This document shows positions 8,596-16,862 of a DNA stretch of 47,114 nt, piece by piece. How positions within the stretch are numbered: position 1 is the first letter of the stretch; each line of letters opens with the position of its first letter. The position numbers were made by a program, and so were the translations under genes. A model generated the notes under the pieces. The model was not told the DNA's origin and did no database searches. It was given only the letters and a program-made list of their open reading frames with translations. The stretch comes from Chloroflexota bacterium. Lineage in GTDB: Bacteria; Chloroflexota; Anaerolineae; UBA4142. The stretch lies in the NCBI GenBank assembly GCA_016215025.1, contig JACRMI010000011.1:1-47114 (forward strand). Direction: 5' to 3'.

Positions 8596-9062
8596 TAACT
8601 GAGGTCCCAACGGAAGACACGTTCCGGTACTTTGGCCAATCCCACGATCACGAGTTCAATGTACTTGGGCTTGCCGCTTAACGCCGCAAACTTTAGATTT
8701 CCTTCCCGATGATGTCCGCCCGGCTCGCCGCCTTCCCAGCCGGTGGGCTTGTATTCCTTGCCCGTGTCGTCGCGCAAAATAACGATCTGGGTCATATCAT
8801 CGCTCAAATCGACCGAGTGCGTGTTCATCACGATGTCAAACACTACCGGTTCGCTGGCGCTGATGGCGAGAGGAGTCACCGCCACATCGACGCTTCCACC
8901 CGAATTATTTTTCGTCGCAAATGCCGAAGCCGCTTTTCCGGTTGAGTTGGCTTGTTTCGCTACGAGTGTGGGCGAGACGGTCGGCGTGGGACTGCTGCAC
9001 GCCGCCAGCAAAAATGAAATCGATGCCAGTAATGTGGTGAAGAAAAGAATTTGTTTGCTCAT
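8595..9062 (-). CDS. Lipoprotein of unknown function
   Basis: The 155-residue protein starts with a lipoprotein signal ending LLAACSS (lipobox cysteine at about 22), followed by a Ser/Thr/Pro/Ala linker. From about residue 60 a beta-rich domain carries a FDIVMNTHSVDLS stretch and GWEGGEPGGHHREGNLKF. That pattern resembles FixH/YtkA-like or Ig-like extracellular domains, but I do not recognise a family. The His-His-Arg and neighbouring His residues could bind a metal; this is only a suggestion. Its stop overlaps the lgt start. Confidence 0.7.
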   Translation of the reverse strand: MSKQILFFTTLLASISFLLAACSSPTPTVSPTLVAKQANSTGKAASAFATKNNSGGSVDVAVTPLAISASEPVVFDIVMNTHSVDLSDDMTQIVILRDDTGKEYKPTGWEGGEPGGHHREGNLKFAALSGKPKYIELVIVGLAKVPERVFRWDLS

Positions 9063-9086
9063 GGTCTATAACCTTTATCGTCCAAA

Positions 9087-10097
9087 TTATTTGAGAAAGA
9101 GAAACGGATTTCGCCACGCCCCATTCTGACGAATCCGGAAATCGAGATGTGGTCCGGTCGAGCGTCCGGTACTACCGACTCGCCCGATCACTTGCCCTTT
9201 CTTTACCGAATCGCCTGCATTCACCGCTAGCGATTCAAAATGTCCATACGTCGTGACAAAGCCGTTGCCGTGATCGATCGCGATAAAATTGCCATAACCG
9301 GTCTTGTCCCATCCGGCAAAAATCACAAAGCCCGAGTCTGCCGCCAGTACCCGAGTTCCCAAGGGCGCGCCGATGTCGATGCCCAAATGCCCCGACCAAA
9401 ATTTTTGCGTGATGACGCCGCTCACGGGCCAGCCAAATTCCATGGTGCCGCGCGCCGCGTTCGCCGGAATCGGACCGCCGTACGCTTGCACGGTTCGTTG
9501 CACGATCGGTTTTTTCCCCTCCGGCACAATCAATTTTTGCCCGACGGTCAGGGCATCGCCAGAGTGAATGTTATTCAATTCGTAATCGATGATCGCGCTC
9601 GCATCGCCCTTGTATTTTTTTGCGATCTTGTCGACGGAGTCGCCGGTAACGACCGTGTGGTAGACGCCGTTGATTGGGAGAATTGTCAAGACCTGTCCAA
9701 TCGACAACAGGTCCGGGTCGTTTTCGATTTGCGGATTTGCCCACAGGATCGTTTCGGGCTTGATCTCGAATTTATCCGCGATGCGCGATACGTTATCGTT
9801 CGATTGCACGGTGTATTGTTCGATGGCAGACCGCTGGTGTTTTGGAATGTTCGGGAGTGGACTCGGAATGACGGTCGGATACACGATGTCGTTGAATTCG
9901 GGACCGCCCACACCCATATCCGGTTCGATGATCGGCATGACGACAGTCGTTTCTGCTTCAGTTTGTGCTGCGACGTTCCAACGCATTTGGCTAAAGACCG
10001 CCACCGCGCTCACCAAAACGAGTAATGCGATATGACTGACAATCCGCGCCAGATAATTGCTTTGAAAGATGTGTTCGAGCGCGTCTCGGAACGCCAT
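9087..10097 (-). CDS. LysM-containing M23 family peptidoglycan hydrolase
   Basis: The protein has 336 residues: a membrane anchor (21-38), two LysM modules (about 94-141 and 146-192) that bind peptidoglycan, and a lysostaphin-like M23 domain (about 222-336). Zinc ligands His237 and Asp241 of HxxxD are present (GHLGIDIGAP). The second motif reads GPHLDF instead of GPHLHF, so the third ligand is Asp319 rather than His. This could weaken or abolish zinc hydrolase activity, as in EnvC- or NlpD-like activators. It is adjacent to the FixH-like gene (stop and start abut). Confidence 0.88.
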   Translation of the reverse strand: MAFRDALEHIFQSNYLARIVSHIALLVLVSAVAVFSQMRWNVAAQTEAETTVVMPIIEPDMGVGGPEFNDIVYPTVIPSPLPNIPKHQRSAIEQYTVQSNDNVSRIADKFEIKPETILWANPQIENDPDLLSIGQVLTILPINGVYHTVVTGDSVDKIAKKYKGDASAIIDYELNNIHSGDALTVGQKLIVPEGKKPIVQRTVQAYGGPIPANAARGTMEFGWPVSGVITQKFWSGHLGIDIGAPLGTRVLAADSGFVIFAGWDKTGYGNFIAIDHGNGFVTTYGHFESLAVNAGDSVKKGQVIGRVGSTGRSTGPHLDFRIRQNGAWRNPFLFLK

Positions 10098-10517
10098 TTA
10101 GATATTTGCCATCACGCGTAAGATAAAGGTGATCTGGGTTTGCTGGGTGCCTTTGACCAGAGTGACATGCACTTGCCATTCGCCGACATCGGTCAATGTG
10201 GCAATGGCTTTGAACGTTCCATCATCGACGCGTTCGCCTTTCAACGTGCGCACGCCACGATCCTGATATTCGTAATCGTATTGCACCTTATCGACTTCCA
10301 CCCGCTTGCCGCTTTGATCGGTGAGGTGCAGGATGAGCGGAATGCCGCCGGTCTTGGGTGGATCGGGTTGCGTTTCGAGATGAACGCTGATGTCGCCGAA
10401 CGGATCGAGCCGCGCGGTTTGCGTGCGCGAAGGTCCGCCAGTCAGTTGGATATAAAAACTGCCAAAGATGAATAAGGTTAAGAAAGCAAGTCCGAGTAAA
10501 CCGACTTTCCCGGTCAT
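10098..10517 (-). CDS. FixH/YtkA-like membrane-anchored beta-sandwich protein
   Basis: The protein has 139 residues. An N-terminal membrane helix (about 3-22) is followed by an extracytoplasmic Ig-like domain with a PLILHLTDQSGKRVE stretch and a G.W.V.V.L strand near the end. That arrangement fits the FixH/YtkA superfamily, which is found with copper oxidase assembly and copper resistance genes. There are no cysteines or Met clusters. GGAGGGGAAATAAACATG fixes the start at 10517; the frame is open further upstream, but without a better site. It lies just below the zinc-ribbon gene and probably belongs to the same unit. Confidence 0.6.
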   Translation of the reverse strand: MTGKVGLLGLAFLTLFIFGSFYIQLTGGPSRTQTARLDPFGDISVHLETQPDPPKTGGIPLILHLTDQSGKRVEVDKVQYDYEYQDRGVRTLKGERVDDGTFKAIATLTDVGEWQVHVTLVKGTQQTQITFILRVMANI

Positions 10518-10594
10518 GTTTATTTCCCCTCCGTTGAGTGTTGGTGGGAGAGGACCCTCGTCGATCCTCTCCCACACCAAGGGGGAGTAGTACG

Positions 10595-11491
10595 CTACCT
10601 TGGCGTACCACACCGCGCGCAAAAGTTATCGTCTGTTTGCATCGGATTGCCGCATTGCGTGCAAAAACCGCCAAACCATTCCGCGCGGGCGCGATGACTT
10701 GCTGCTTGAAAGGGTGCGGTTGCAAAGCTGGGCTGCGCGCGACGGGTGTTGCGTTCCCAAACGAAATACACGATGATGCCGAGCATCCCCACCATGATGC
10801 TGAACACGATCACTTGATTCAGATTAAGGTTGTTGTCATTCGATGCGTTGGAAATCGTCGCCGCATTCTTTTGTCCCGAAACCGAAGGACTGGGATCCGT
10901 TTTGGTATAGGCGATGTTCGTCGAAACTTTTTGTCCTGCCGACATTTGCTTTAACACGTAGGAATGATAGGTGAAACCATCATTGTCCTTGTGCGAATTG
11001 ATCGTTTCGGGGGTCAGAACGAAATTGGTCGCCTTGAGCGGATGTTGGACGTCGACCTCGACTTCATCGGCGGGCAGGAGGGCTTGATAAGTGAACGTCA
11101 TCTTTTTGTCCGGCGCACTGGTCAGCGGATTGTAGTAGTACTCGACGTGAAAATCCGGCTCGGTCACTTGGAAGATGATTTTGGTCCAACCCTCATCGCC
11201 CTCCGTTTCTTTCCATGTTTCGCTCGTGTGATTCCCATTCGATTGGACGGCACATGCCGCTCCGACGCCCGCGCCTTTCGGAACCAAAAAACTTAACTCG
11301 CGTGGATTGGTTTTGCTGGCAGTCGCAGAGATCGTGCCTTCATACTGCACCAGCACGCCGGGCTGATCGTACTCTGGCCAGACCGATACACTCAGACTCG
11401 TAATTCTCAGCGAATCTTCTGCCGCGACTGGAGCGACCCAGCCAAAGACGAGTAAAACAAGAGTTGCCAAGAATGAAATTCGTTTGAACAT
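10595..11491 (-). CDS. Exported membrane protein with C-terminal zinc ribbon
   Basis: The protein has 298 residues: a signal peptide (1-23, VAPVAAEDS), a beta-rich extracellular domain of about 180 residues (YEGTISATASKTNPRELSFL, then TYQALLPADEVEVDVQ), a transmembrane helix at about 221-241 and a cytosolic C-terminal zinc ribbon (CTQCG...CARCG). Extracellular domains like this occur as anchored adhesion or copper-handling modules, but I cannot name a family. GGGAGATAGATATG fixes the start. The gene has its own promoter of the paired-palindrome type at 11535-11600, so it belongs to the regulon proposed here. It is the probable first gene of the run towards lgt. Confidence 0.7.
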   Translation of the reverse strand: MFKRISFLATLVLLVFGWVAPVAAEDSLRITSLSVSVWPEYDQPGVLVQYEGTISATASKTNPRELSFLVPKGAGVGAACAVQSNGNHTSETWKETEGDEGWTKIIFQVTEPDFHVEYYYNPLTSAPDKKMTFTYQALLPADEVEVDVQHPLKATNFVLTPETINSHKDNDGFTYHSYVLKQMSAGQKVSTNIAYTKTDPSPSVSGQKNAATISNASNDNNLNLNQVIVFSIMVGMLGIIVYFVWERNTRRAQPSFATAPFQAASHRARAEWFGGFCTQCGNPMQTDDNFCARCGTPR

Positions 11492-11534
11492 ATCTATCTC
11501 CCACGAATCGAATAGCCCAAAGTGTACGCTCATC

Positions 11535-11600
11535 ATTCTAACGTGGCATTCGATTTTATTCTATGGACTAGCGATGTGTTTTTGGGTACGCCAAATGGCG
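11535..11600 (-). promoter_or_regulatory. Paired-palindrome promoter A (drives the zinc-ribbon gene)
   Basis: The minus-strand -10 is TAGAAT (11535-11540). A perfect CGCCAAATGGCG lies at 11589-11600. The predicted proximal box, 24 bp nearer (11565-11576), is very degenerate but lies exactly 33 bp (centre to centre) from the -10, as in the other copies. The -10 was located by the spacing rule derived from promoters E and F. Confidence 0.6.
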
Positions 11601-11613
11601 TATCGCATTGGAA

Positions 11614-12219
11614 TCACCAAAAGGACAATGAGGTTAAGACGACACTTAGACTCGGTTTAGACGCTATTTTGACTTTGCGTGACGTGATGCCGAGTAACGG
11701 TGCGATTTCTTTATCGAGGTAGCCACGGTCGAGCGGTCCGCCGACGACCACATCACGAAGGATTCCATTCCGGTCGATGAAAAACGTAGTCGGCGTTCCC
11801 TTCACACGAAAGCGCGTCGTCACCTCGCCATACGCATCCACCAGAAATGGAAACGGCATGTCGAACTCGTGATGAATTTTTTTCGCCACGAGATAATCTT
11901 CGTAAATGTCCACACCGAGAAAGACGACGTCGTGTTCGCGATGGGCGCGAAAAGTTTCTGCCATCATTGGCATTTCCTCGCGACACACTTTACACCACGA
12001 TGCAACGAAAACGACGACGACGGCTTTTCCGCGTTGCGCTGCTAGCGAAATTTTTTCGCCATCCGTCGATTCCAGTGTGAAATCGGGAATGGGATTGCCG
12101 ACGCGCGGCGGCGCATTGCGCGCAGCCATTTGAAACGCCAGCCACATGCCGAGCGCGCCAAGGATGAGCAATACGAAAATCAAAACGACGCGACGATGCA
12201 CGCAAAGCACTTCCATCAT
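11614..12219 (-). CDS. TlpA/ResA-like membrane-anchored thioredoxin
   Basis: The 201-residue protein has one N-terminal membrane helix (about 10-30) and a redoxin domain (PDFTLESTDGEKISL) with the active site WCKVC. A conserved cis-proline loop follows (VKGTPTTFFIDRNG). Proteins of this type reduce disulfides outside the cytoplasm, typically in apocytochrome c or copper-site maturation, which fits the ccm genes in the same direction. ATG at 12219 overlaps the sortase stop (ATGATG), indicating translational coupling. The C-terminal 20 residues after the domain are unstructured. Confidence 0.88.
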   Translation of the reverse strand: MMEVLCVHRRVVLIFVLLILGALGMWLAFQMAARNAPPRVGNPIPDFTLESTDGEKISLAAQRGKAVVVVFVASWCKVCREEMPMMAETFRAHREHDVVFLGVDIYEDYLVAKKIHHEFDMPFPFLVDAYGEVTTRFRVKGTPTTFFIDRNGILRDVVVGGPLDRGYLDKEIAPLLGITSRKVKIASKPSLSVVLTSLSFW

Positions 12220-13100
12220 TCCACCAATTCGCCGACCACGATCAATCGGAATGTATCCACGCGGTAAGGCCAGCACGTGATCAGCGTGACGATGGGATCG
12301 CGTGAGGGATTGAGCGGACTCAAGTCGGTCGGTGGGACAATTCGTCGGACGCGGGTCACATAGCGATATTGCCGCTCGCCCGCGTAAATGACAATGTCCT
12401 GATTCATTGCGAGAAATTCCAAACTCTTGAACACTTCGCCGTACACGTCATTGTGTCCTGACAAAACCATGTTCCCGCGCGTGCCGGGATTGGGTGTGCC
12501 AATGCGATGTCCCACGCCGACTTTTAGCGATTCCCAATCGTCGCCTTCGACAACGGGCCAATCAACTCCAATCGCTGGAATGACAATCCTCGTGGGAGAT
12601 TGGGGAACAATGAGTGGAGGCGTCAGTTCGATCTTGATCGGCTTGACAGATAGACCCAGTGGAATTGGAAATTGGTCATCTTCGGGTGGAAGCGACGAAC
12701 CAGGTAATTCCGTGATCTCGGCATTTACATCGGGATGGACGACGAGCGAGCCACTTACTGCGTCATTCGACGGTGTGAGCACACTTGTCCCGCGAAATTC
12801 GGCGAACTCATTTTCCATCGATCCCAGGTTGATCAACCCACCGATGAGAATCGCGATCAATCCGATCACAGCGATCATTTCGACGGCGAACAGCAGTCGA
12901 TTGCGCCAACGCCCGCGCTTTATTTTCGGCGGTGGTGGGAAAACAAGCGGGCGGTCTGCATGAGATAAAACGGTTATTGGTTGGAACCGCGATGGCGAAT
13001 GACCTTCATGGAAACGCTGCGTGCGTTCTGCGCGCCGGCGCTCCTCCAGAACCGCTTCGAGTTCTTCCAGTGAGAGTTCACTTACGGCGATTTTGTTCGA
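12216..13100 (-). CDS. Sortase (class E/D-like) with N-terminal membrane anchor
   Basis: The protein has 294 residues: a cytosolic basic N-terminus, one membrane helix (about 72-92), a Pro/Thr-rich stalk and a C-terminal sortase domain. The catalytic His lies in LSGHNDVYGEVFKSLEFL, the Cys in TLITCWPY and the Arg in YRVDTFR, giving the full His-Cys-Arg triad. Sortases cleave LPxTG-like signals and fix proteins to the wall or pilins; no substrate gene adjoins. I choose a TTG start at 13100, with GGAG five bases upstream. The frame is open further upstream but overlaps the CsoR-like gene. Confidence 0.85.
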   Translation of the reverse strand, partial: SNKIAVSELSLEELEAVLEERRRAERTQRFHEGHSPSRFQPITVLSHADRPLVFPPPPKIKRGRWRNRLLFAVEMIAVIGLIAILIGGLINLGSMENEFAEFRGTSVLTPSNDAVSGSLVVHPDVNAEITELPGSSLPPEDDQFPIPLGLSVKPIKIELTPPLIVPQSPTRIVIPAIGVDWPVVEGDDWESLKVGVGHRIGTPNPGTRGNMVLSGHNDVYGEVFKSLEFLAMNQDIVIYAGERQYRYVTRVRRIVPPTDLSPLNPSRDPIVTLITCWPYRVDTFRLIVVGELVE

Positions 13101-13356
13101 CAAGCGTTCTCCGTAATTTCTTCCATGCTTGCTCACGTTCTTTGAGACTCGCTGCGAACAAGCCACACTCTGGGTCGAGTAAATACGTGGACAACAAGAT
13201 TCGCCTGATCGCACGCATTGACCCGCGCACGGCTTGCATTTGGCGCAATGTCTCCGTATACGGCGAATCCGCGTCGATCATCTCGGCAATCGCGCGGACG
13301 TGTCCTTGCGCGCTCAACAATCGATTCCACAGATCGCGCTTGGAACAGGCGGTCAT
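13078..13356 (-). CDS. CsoR/FrmR-like regulator with altered metal site
   Basis: The 92-residue, all-helical protein has the DUF156 pattern RLLSAQGHVRAIAEMI, QMQAVRGSMRAIRRILL and LLDPECG. CsoR-family repressors sense Cu(I), Ni/Co or formaldehyde using a Cys (or His) at the DxYCxDIL position, a His in helix 2 and a Cys in helix 2. Here the first Cys is replaced by Thr (DSPYTETL) and the second-helix His is absent; only the last Cys (PEC) is kept. It is therefore a divergent or non-copper sensor. ATG at 13356 overlaps the upstream stop (ATGA). Confidence 0.7.
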   Translation of the reverse strand: MTACSKRDLWNRLLSAQGHVRAIAEMIDADSPYTETLRQMQAVRGSMRAIRRILLSTYLLDPECGLFAASLKEREQAWKKLRRTLVEQNRRK

Positions 13357-13580
13357 CGCACGCCCAACATCATCCCAAAAGCAACCAGGACGATGACGAC
13401 TAGCGCAACAATCAGCATCCAGCCGTACGGACTGCCCATGGCTGCTGCGCCGCATTGCGCCACTGCGCCCAGCAGCCCACTTGTCATCCCGCCGCCCGCG
13501 AATACGAGATCGAGCATGAGAAACAAAACCATGAGCGCAGCGATAATGATGAAGGCGGTAATCAGATCAAAGCTAAACAT
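13353..13580 (-). CDS. Small two-helix membrane protein
   Basis: The 75-residue protein starts at ATG 13580, which overlaps the stop of the winged-helix gene (TGATG), and ends inside the CsoR-like start. It has two hydrophobic helices (about 6-30 and 50-72) linked by a Gly-rich loop (FAGGGMTSGLLGAV). I do not recognise a family. Its tight coupling to a predicted DNA-binding protein on one side and a CsoR-like protein on the other suggests a membrane partner of that regulatory pair, but this is context only. Confidence 0.6.
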   Translation of the reverse strand: MFSFDLITAFIIIAALMVLFLMLDLVFAGGGMTSGLLGAVAQCGAAAMGSPYGWMLIVALVVIVLVAFGMMLGVR

Positions 13581-14002
13581 CAAGTTCCCATCGCCGACAA
13601 TGAATTGGGCGCGTTCAATTGTAATCGTTCGCGAATGTGTTCCAGACGCGCGTGCCAATAATCGCGCCAGACCCAGAATTGCTCAAGCGCGCGTCGGATT
13701 TCCAAATCACGCGTCAGTCCATAAAAAGTGAAATCAAGAATCTTGCGAAACTCGATCACTCTTGCGCGCACCAACAAATTCAAGGCGTCAATGACCTGCG
13801 GGAGTGATTGTCGAAGATGATATGCAATGTCGCTGGCTTCCAGCCAAGTGAGCGGGCGATGATGAAAGAATTCCAAGATGGCACAACCGCAATGGGAATC
13901 CAATAGCCGGGCGATCAACGGTTGAACGCGGGGACACAAATCATGTAGAAATTCCTCGCGCCAAATTTCTGACATTTCATTTTTCTCATGGTAACGTACC
14001 AT
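13580..14002 (-). CDS. Predicted winged-helix protein
   Basis: The 140-residue protein has a helix-turn-helix-like region at about 52-100: an aligned helix (TWLEASDIAYHLRQ), a recognition-like helix (SLPQVIDALNLLVRA) and a wing (FRKILDFTFYGLTRD). The layout matches ArsR/MarR-type or general winged-helix folds. There is no obvious sensor domain. AAAGGAGCGGTGAATATG fixes the start. It is the one soluble DNA-binding candidate in the ccm-side cluster besides the CsoR-like protein, and is thus one possible regulator of it; nothing shows this directly. Confidence 0.55.
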   Translation of the reverse strand: MVRYHEKNEMSEIWREEFLHDLCPRVQPLIARLLDSHCGCAILEFFHHRPLTWLEASDIAYHLRQSLPQVIDALNLLVRARVIEFRKILDFTFYGLTRDLEIRRALEQFWVWRDYWHARLEHIRERLQLNAPNSLSAMGT

Positions 14003-14063
14003 ATTCACCGCTCCTTTCCAACGCTTGACCGAAACGCTTTCTCCAACCAGGGCAAACAGGGGA

Positions 14064-14276
14064 TCATTTTTCAATTCTGGTCAGGATGATCGATCGCGCC
14101 AAGCGTAACATCATCCAGATTGAGAATGCGAGGATCGCCGCCGAGCCAAAAAAGGCAATTGCATTTGGAATATTACCGCCGCCGTACGCAAAAACCATTG
14201 CTGTATGATATGCCAGGCTTGCGCTGGTTATCGCGGAGATGAAAGAAAAGAGAAATGTAGTTGGGGTTGGGTTCAT
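14064..14276 (-). CDS. Small two-helix membrane protein
   Basis: The 70-residue protein has two hydrophobic helices (about 7-30 and 38-62) and a basic C-terminus (RLARSIILTRIEK). GAGGTTGAATATG supports the start at 14276. No motif is recognised. It sits between the cNMP-binding receptor and the winged-helix gene on the same strand and is likely co-transcribed. It shares its size and two-helix layout with the gene at 13353-13580 but shows no clear sequence similarity to it. Confidence 0.5.
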   Translation of the reverse strand: MNPTPTTFLFSFISAITSASLAYHTAMVFAYGGGNIPNAIAFFGSAAILAFSIWMMLRLARSIILTRIEK

Positions 14277-14380
14277 ATTCAACCTCGTGCGGCGTAAATT
14301 GTCCCAGTAATGAACTATCCACCGTACGACCACGACCGTCAATTCCTGAAAGACAATCATTGTGCCAGCTTTCATCGACC

Positions 14381-15634
14381 TCACCGAACGGTTCGCTGAA
14401 AGACAAGGAGAAACGCGACATGGCGACGTAATGGTAATCCCATTCCGCTCACCGCATCGCTGGCAAATCCCTCAATCGTAATTTTGTATCCGCCGCGTTC
14501 GCCGCGCTCCGGCGCAAAGGAACTGCCCCCCGCCATATCGTGAGCGGCGATGATGTTTAGATTGTAGGGAATCAGAAATGGATCACGCTTCTCTTCCGTT
14601 TGGCGAATCGTGTACTCGTTCACGCCCCATTCCATACGTACTGGCACATCAATTAACTCTTTGCCGTTTTCGTCGAGAACACCGACGAGAATATTCACGC
14701 GCCCGCCTGCACTCGCTTCGTCGAAATAAATCGCTTTGACGAGACGAAAGTATTTTTGTCCCGGCGCAACCTGCGCGTCCTCGACGATTGTCCATGCAGG
14801 CATTTTCCATTCACGCGGTAGAGGCGTGGGCGCAGCCATAACCGCTGCCATTGCAGGCGCAACAAGCGTGGCAGTAGGTGTGGGCTGTAGACGCGGCGTT
14901 CGCGTTGCTACAGGTTTTGAAGTCGCCGTGCGCGTTGGCGAGCGCGTTGCTGTTGCTGTTAGCGCAATCGGTGTTCGGGTTGGTTCAGGTAAGCCGAGCC
15001 ATCGCGCCACTTTAGTTGGCGATGCTGGCACGGCAGGTGCATCGCTCTCGGATGTTCCCGCTGCGAACTCGAGTCCTTCGACTTGGAGCGTGGTCGCCGT
15101 AAATACGACGAGCACAAGAGAAAAGAACATCGCCGTGAGGATAACCATCGCCAACGCGCCGAACGCGATTTTATAATCGGCTGGACGATGCTTGCGCCTG
15201 TAACGGCGCGATGCTTGCAGCGACACGGTTTGCATCGTCTGATATTTTGCGACGATGCGGTGCGATAACGCGAGCGAAAGGGCAGAATGATTTTCGAGCA
15301 AACTATCCAGCGCGCATTTTTCGAGAACCCACAACTCGACGTCTGTAATGGCTACAGCGGTAAATGGATTGACGGCGCGACGAATAATCTCACTTTCACC
15401 AAACGATTCGCCGTCCGCCAGTATGTGCCTCATTCGCCATTGGGGAAAATCAAGATGCACATTCCCTGTTAAGACGAAATACAGCGCCTCGGCAGGTGCG
15501 CCGTGCGGACAAATGATTTCGTCGGCACGGTATTCTCGACACGTGGCAGACGCGAGTACCGCGCGGCGCGTTTCTTCGGGTAAGCTATTGGTAAAGTTCG
15601 ATAGCGGGGATTCGGGCGATGGTTGATAGGTCAA
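14381..15634 (-). CDS. cNMP-binding-domain membrane receptor with extracellular domain
   Basis: The 417-residue protein has an N-terminal Crp-like effector domain (about 15-130; CPHGAPAEALYFVLTGNVHL, then GESFGE for the phosphate-binding cassette), a basic juxtamembrane segment (SRRYRRKHRP), one membrane helix (about 155-180), a long Thr/Pro/Ala-rich stalk (about 205-265) and an extracellular beta-rich domain (about 275-410). It has no DNA-binding helix, so it is not a Crp regulator. It could carry a nucleotide-dependent signal across the membrane. The start is TTG at 15634 with GGAG upstream; the nearby ATG is out of frame. It lies below hflK on the same strand. Confidence 0.7.
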   Translation of the reverse strand: MTYQPSPESPLSNFTNSLPEETRRAVLASATCREYRADEIICPHGAPAEALYFVLTGNVHLDFPQWRMRHILADGESFGESEIIRRAVNPFTAVAITDVELWVLEKCALDSLLENHSALSLALSHRIVAKYQTMQTVSLQASRRYRRKHRPADYKIAFGALAMVILTAMFFSLVLVVFTATTLQVEGLEFAAGTSESDAPAVPASPTKVARWLGLPEPTRTPIALTATATRSPTRTATSKPVATRTPRLQPTPTATLVAPAMAAVMAAPTPLPREWKMPAWTIVEDAQVAPGQKYFRLVKAIYFDEASAGGRVNILVGVLDENGKELIDVPVRMEWGVNEYTIRQTEEKRDPFLIPYNLNIIAAHDMAGGSSFAPERGERGGYKITIEGFASDAVSGMGLPLRRHVAFLLVFQRTVR

Positions 15635-15734
15635 TCGTCATGCGTCTCCAAAGATTATTTCCAAAAACCCGATTTCTGGAATGCGTCTCGAATTTAGTTT
15701 GATTGTCGGTCAAGAAAACGGGTTTTTAGGATTC

Positions 15735-16853
15735 TCATTGCACGATGCGGATGTTTTGTTCCCGCGGATCGACAATGTATTTCTTGACCTTTGCCAACAC
15801 TTGCTCCATCGTTTCGACATAGTAGCGATAGCGCGTGACATCGGTCGCGCCATTCGCCGTACTCTGCCGATACTCTTTGAACACATCCTTAAATCGTTGG
15901 GCGTCACCTTGCGCTCGGCTTGTTACTTGAGAGCCATAGCCCTGCGCCTCACGCGTCAGACGCTCTGCTTCACCGCGCGCTTTCGGAATCACGCTGTTGG
16001 CGTAACCCTGCGCATCGTTAATCGTCGCTTGTTTCTCTTCGCGCGCACTCGATACATTGCGGAATGCGTCGGCGACCTGGGTTGGCGGTACCACTTCTTG
16101 CAAATTGATGCTGATGAGCTGCAAGCCGCTGCTGTAACCATCGAGAATTTTTTGCGCGTTCGCGAGCATAACCCGTTGCAAGTCGGGTCGTCCCGTCGTG
16201 AGCAGATCGTCCACGGTGGCGCGTCCGCCGAGACTAATCAACGCCGATTTCACCGCGCTGCGAATCAATGGGTTGGCATCCGAATCCACCCGCAAAAGGT
16301 AATCGGCGGGGTCTTTGATTTTATACTGCACGATGATTTTGATACTGACGATATTTTCGTCGCCCGTCAGCACCTGGGTTTCTTCGGCAGGATGAAGCGC
16401 AACTTCGTGTTCGGGCGGGCGCAAGCCGATACCTTCACGGCGGACTTGCGATACATTCACAAGGTCTACGCGTTCGATGGGAAACGGCAGACGATAATGA
16501 ATTCCCTCGCCAACGCGTCGTTCCGTCACTTGACCGAATCGCCGCACGACCGCTTCTTCGCCAGGATTCACGATGTAAACACCCGACAGGAAATAGAGGG
16601 CGACGATGAGACCACCTGCGACCTTGCCGAGATGCGGATAGTGGGCGATGTGACCGAATGCGTCGCGAACATCGGCGATGGCGGTCGCGCCTGCGCCATG
16701 CGAAAAGAATTCGCGCAACGCGTGACCAGATTGTATCAGCACGCGGCGAACGATGTTCAGGACGAGACTGGGTTTCCACGGCGGCTTGTTTTCGTTCGAA
16801 TCATTGGATGGTTCGGATGATTCGGTGGGTTGAGGATTGATTTCTTCAGTCAT
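15735..16853 (-). CDS. hflK: HflK-like SPFH membrane protein
   Basis: The 372-residue protein has one membrane helix (about 78-96) followed by an SPFH/prohibitin domain (NPGEEAVVRRFGQVTERRVG, LPFPIERVDLVNVSQVRREG) and a long Ala/Glu/Arg coiled coil (about 255-330; NSVIPKARGEAERLTREAQG). HflK and HflC form a cage around the FtsH protease and limit its action on membrane proteins. GAGGTTTGAGAATG gives the start at 16853, right after hflC. FtsH itself is not in the window. It ends with DPREQNIRIV, a usual HflK tail. Confidence 0.88.
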   Translation of the reverse strand: MTEEINPQPTESSEPSNDSNENKPPWKPSLVLNIVRRVLIQSGHALREFFSHGAGATAIADVRDAFGHIAHYPHLGKVAGGLIVALYFLSGVYIVNPGEEAVVRRFGQVTERRVGEGIHYRLPFPIERVDLVNVSQVRREGIGLRPPEHEVALHPAEETQVLTGDENIVSIKIIVQYKIKDPADYLLRVDSDANPLIRSAVKSALISLGGRATVDDLLTTGRPDLQRVMLANAQKILDGYSSGLQLISINLQEVVPPTQVADAFRNVSSAREEKQATINDAQGYANSVIPKARGEAERLTREAQGYGSQVTSRAQGDAQRFKDVFKEYRQSTANGATDVTRYRYYVETMEQVLAKVKKYIVDPREQNIRIVQ

Positions 16854-16862
16854 TCTCAAACC

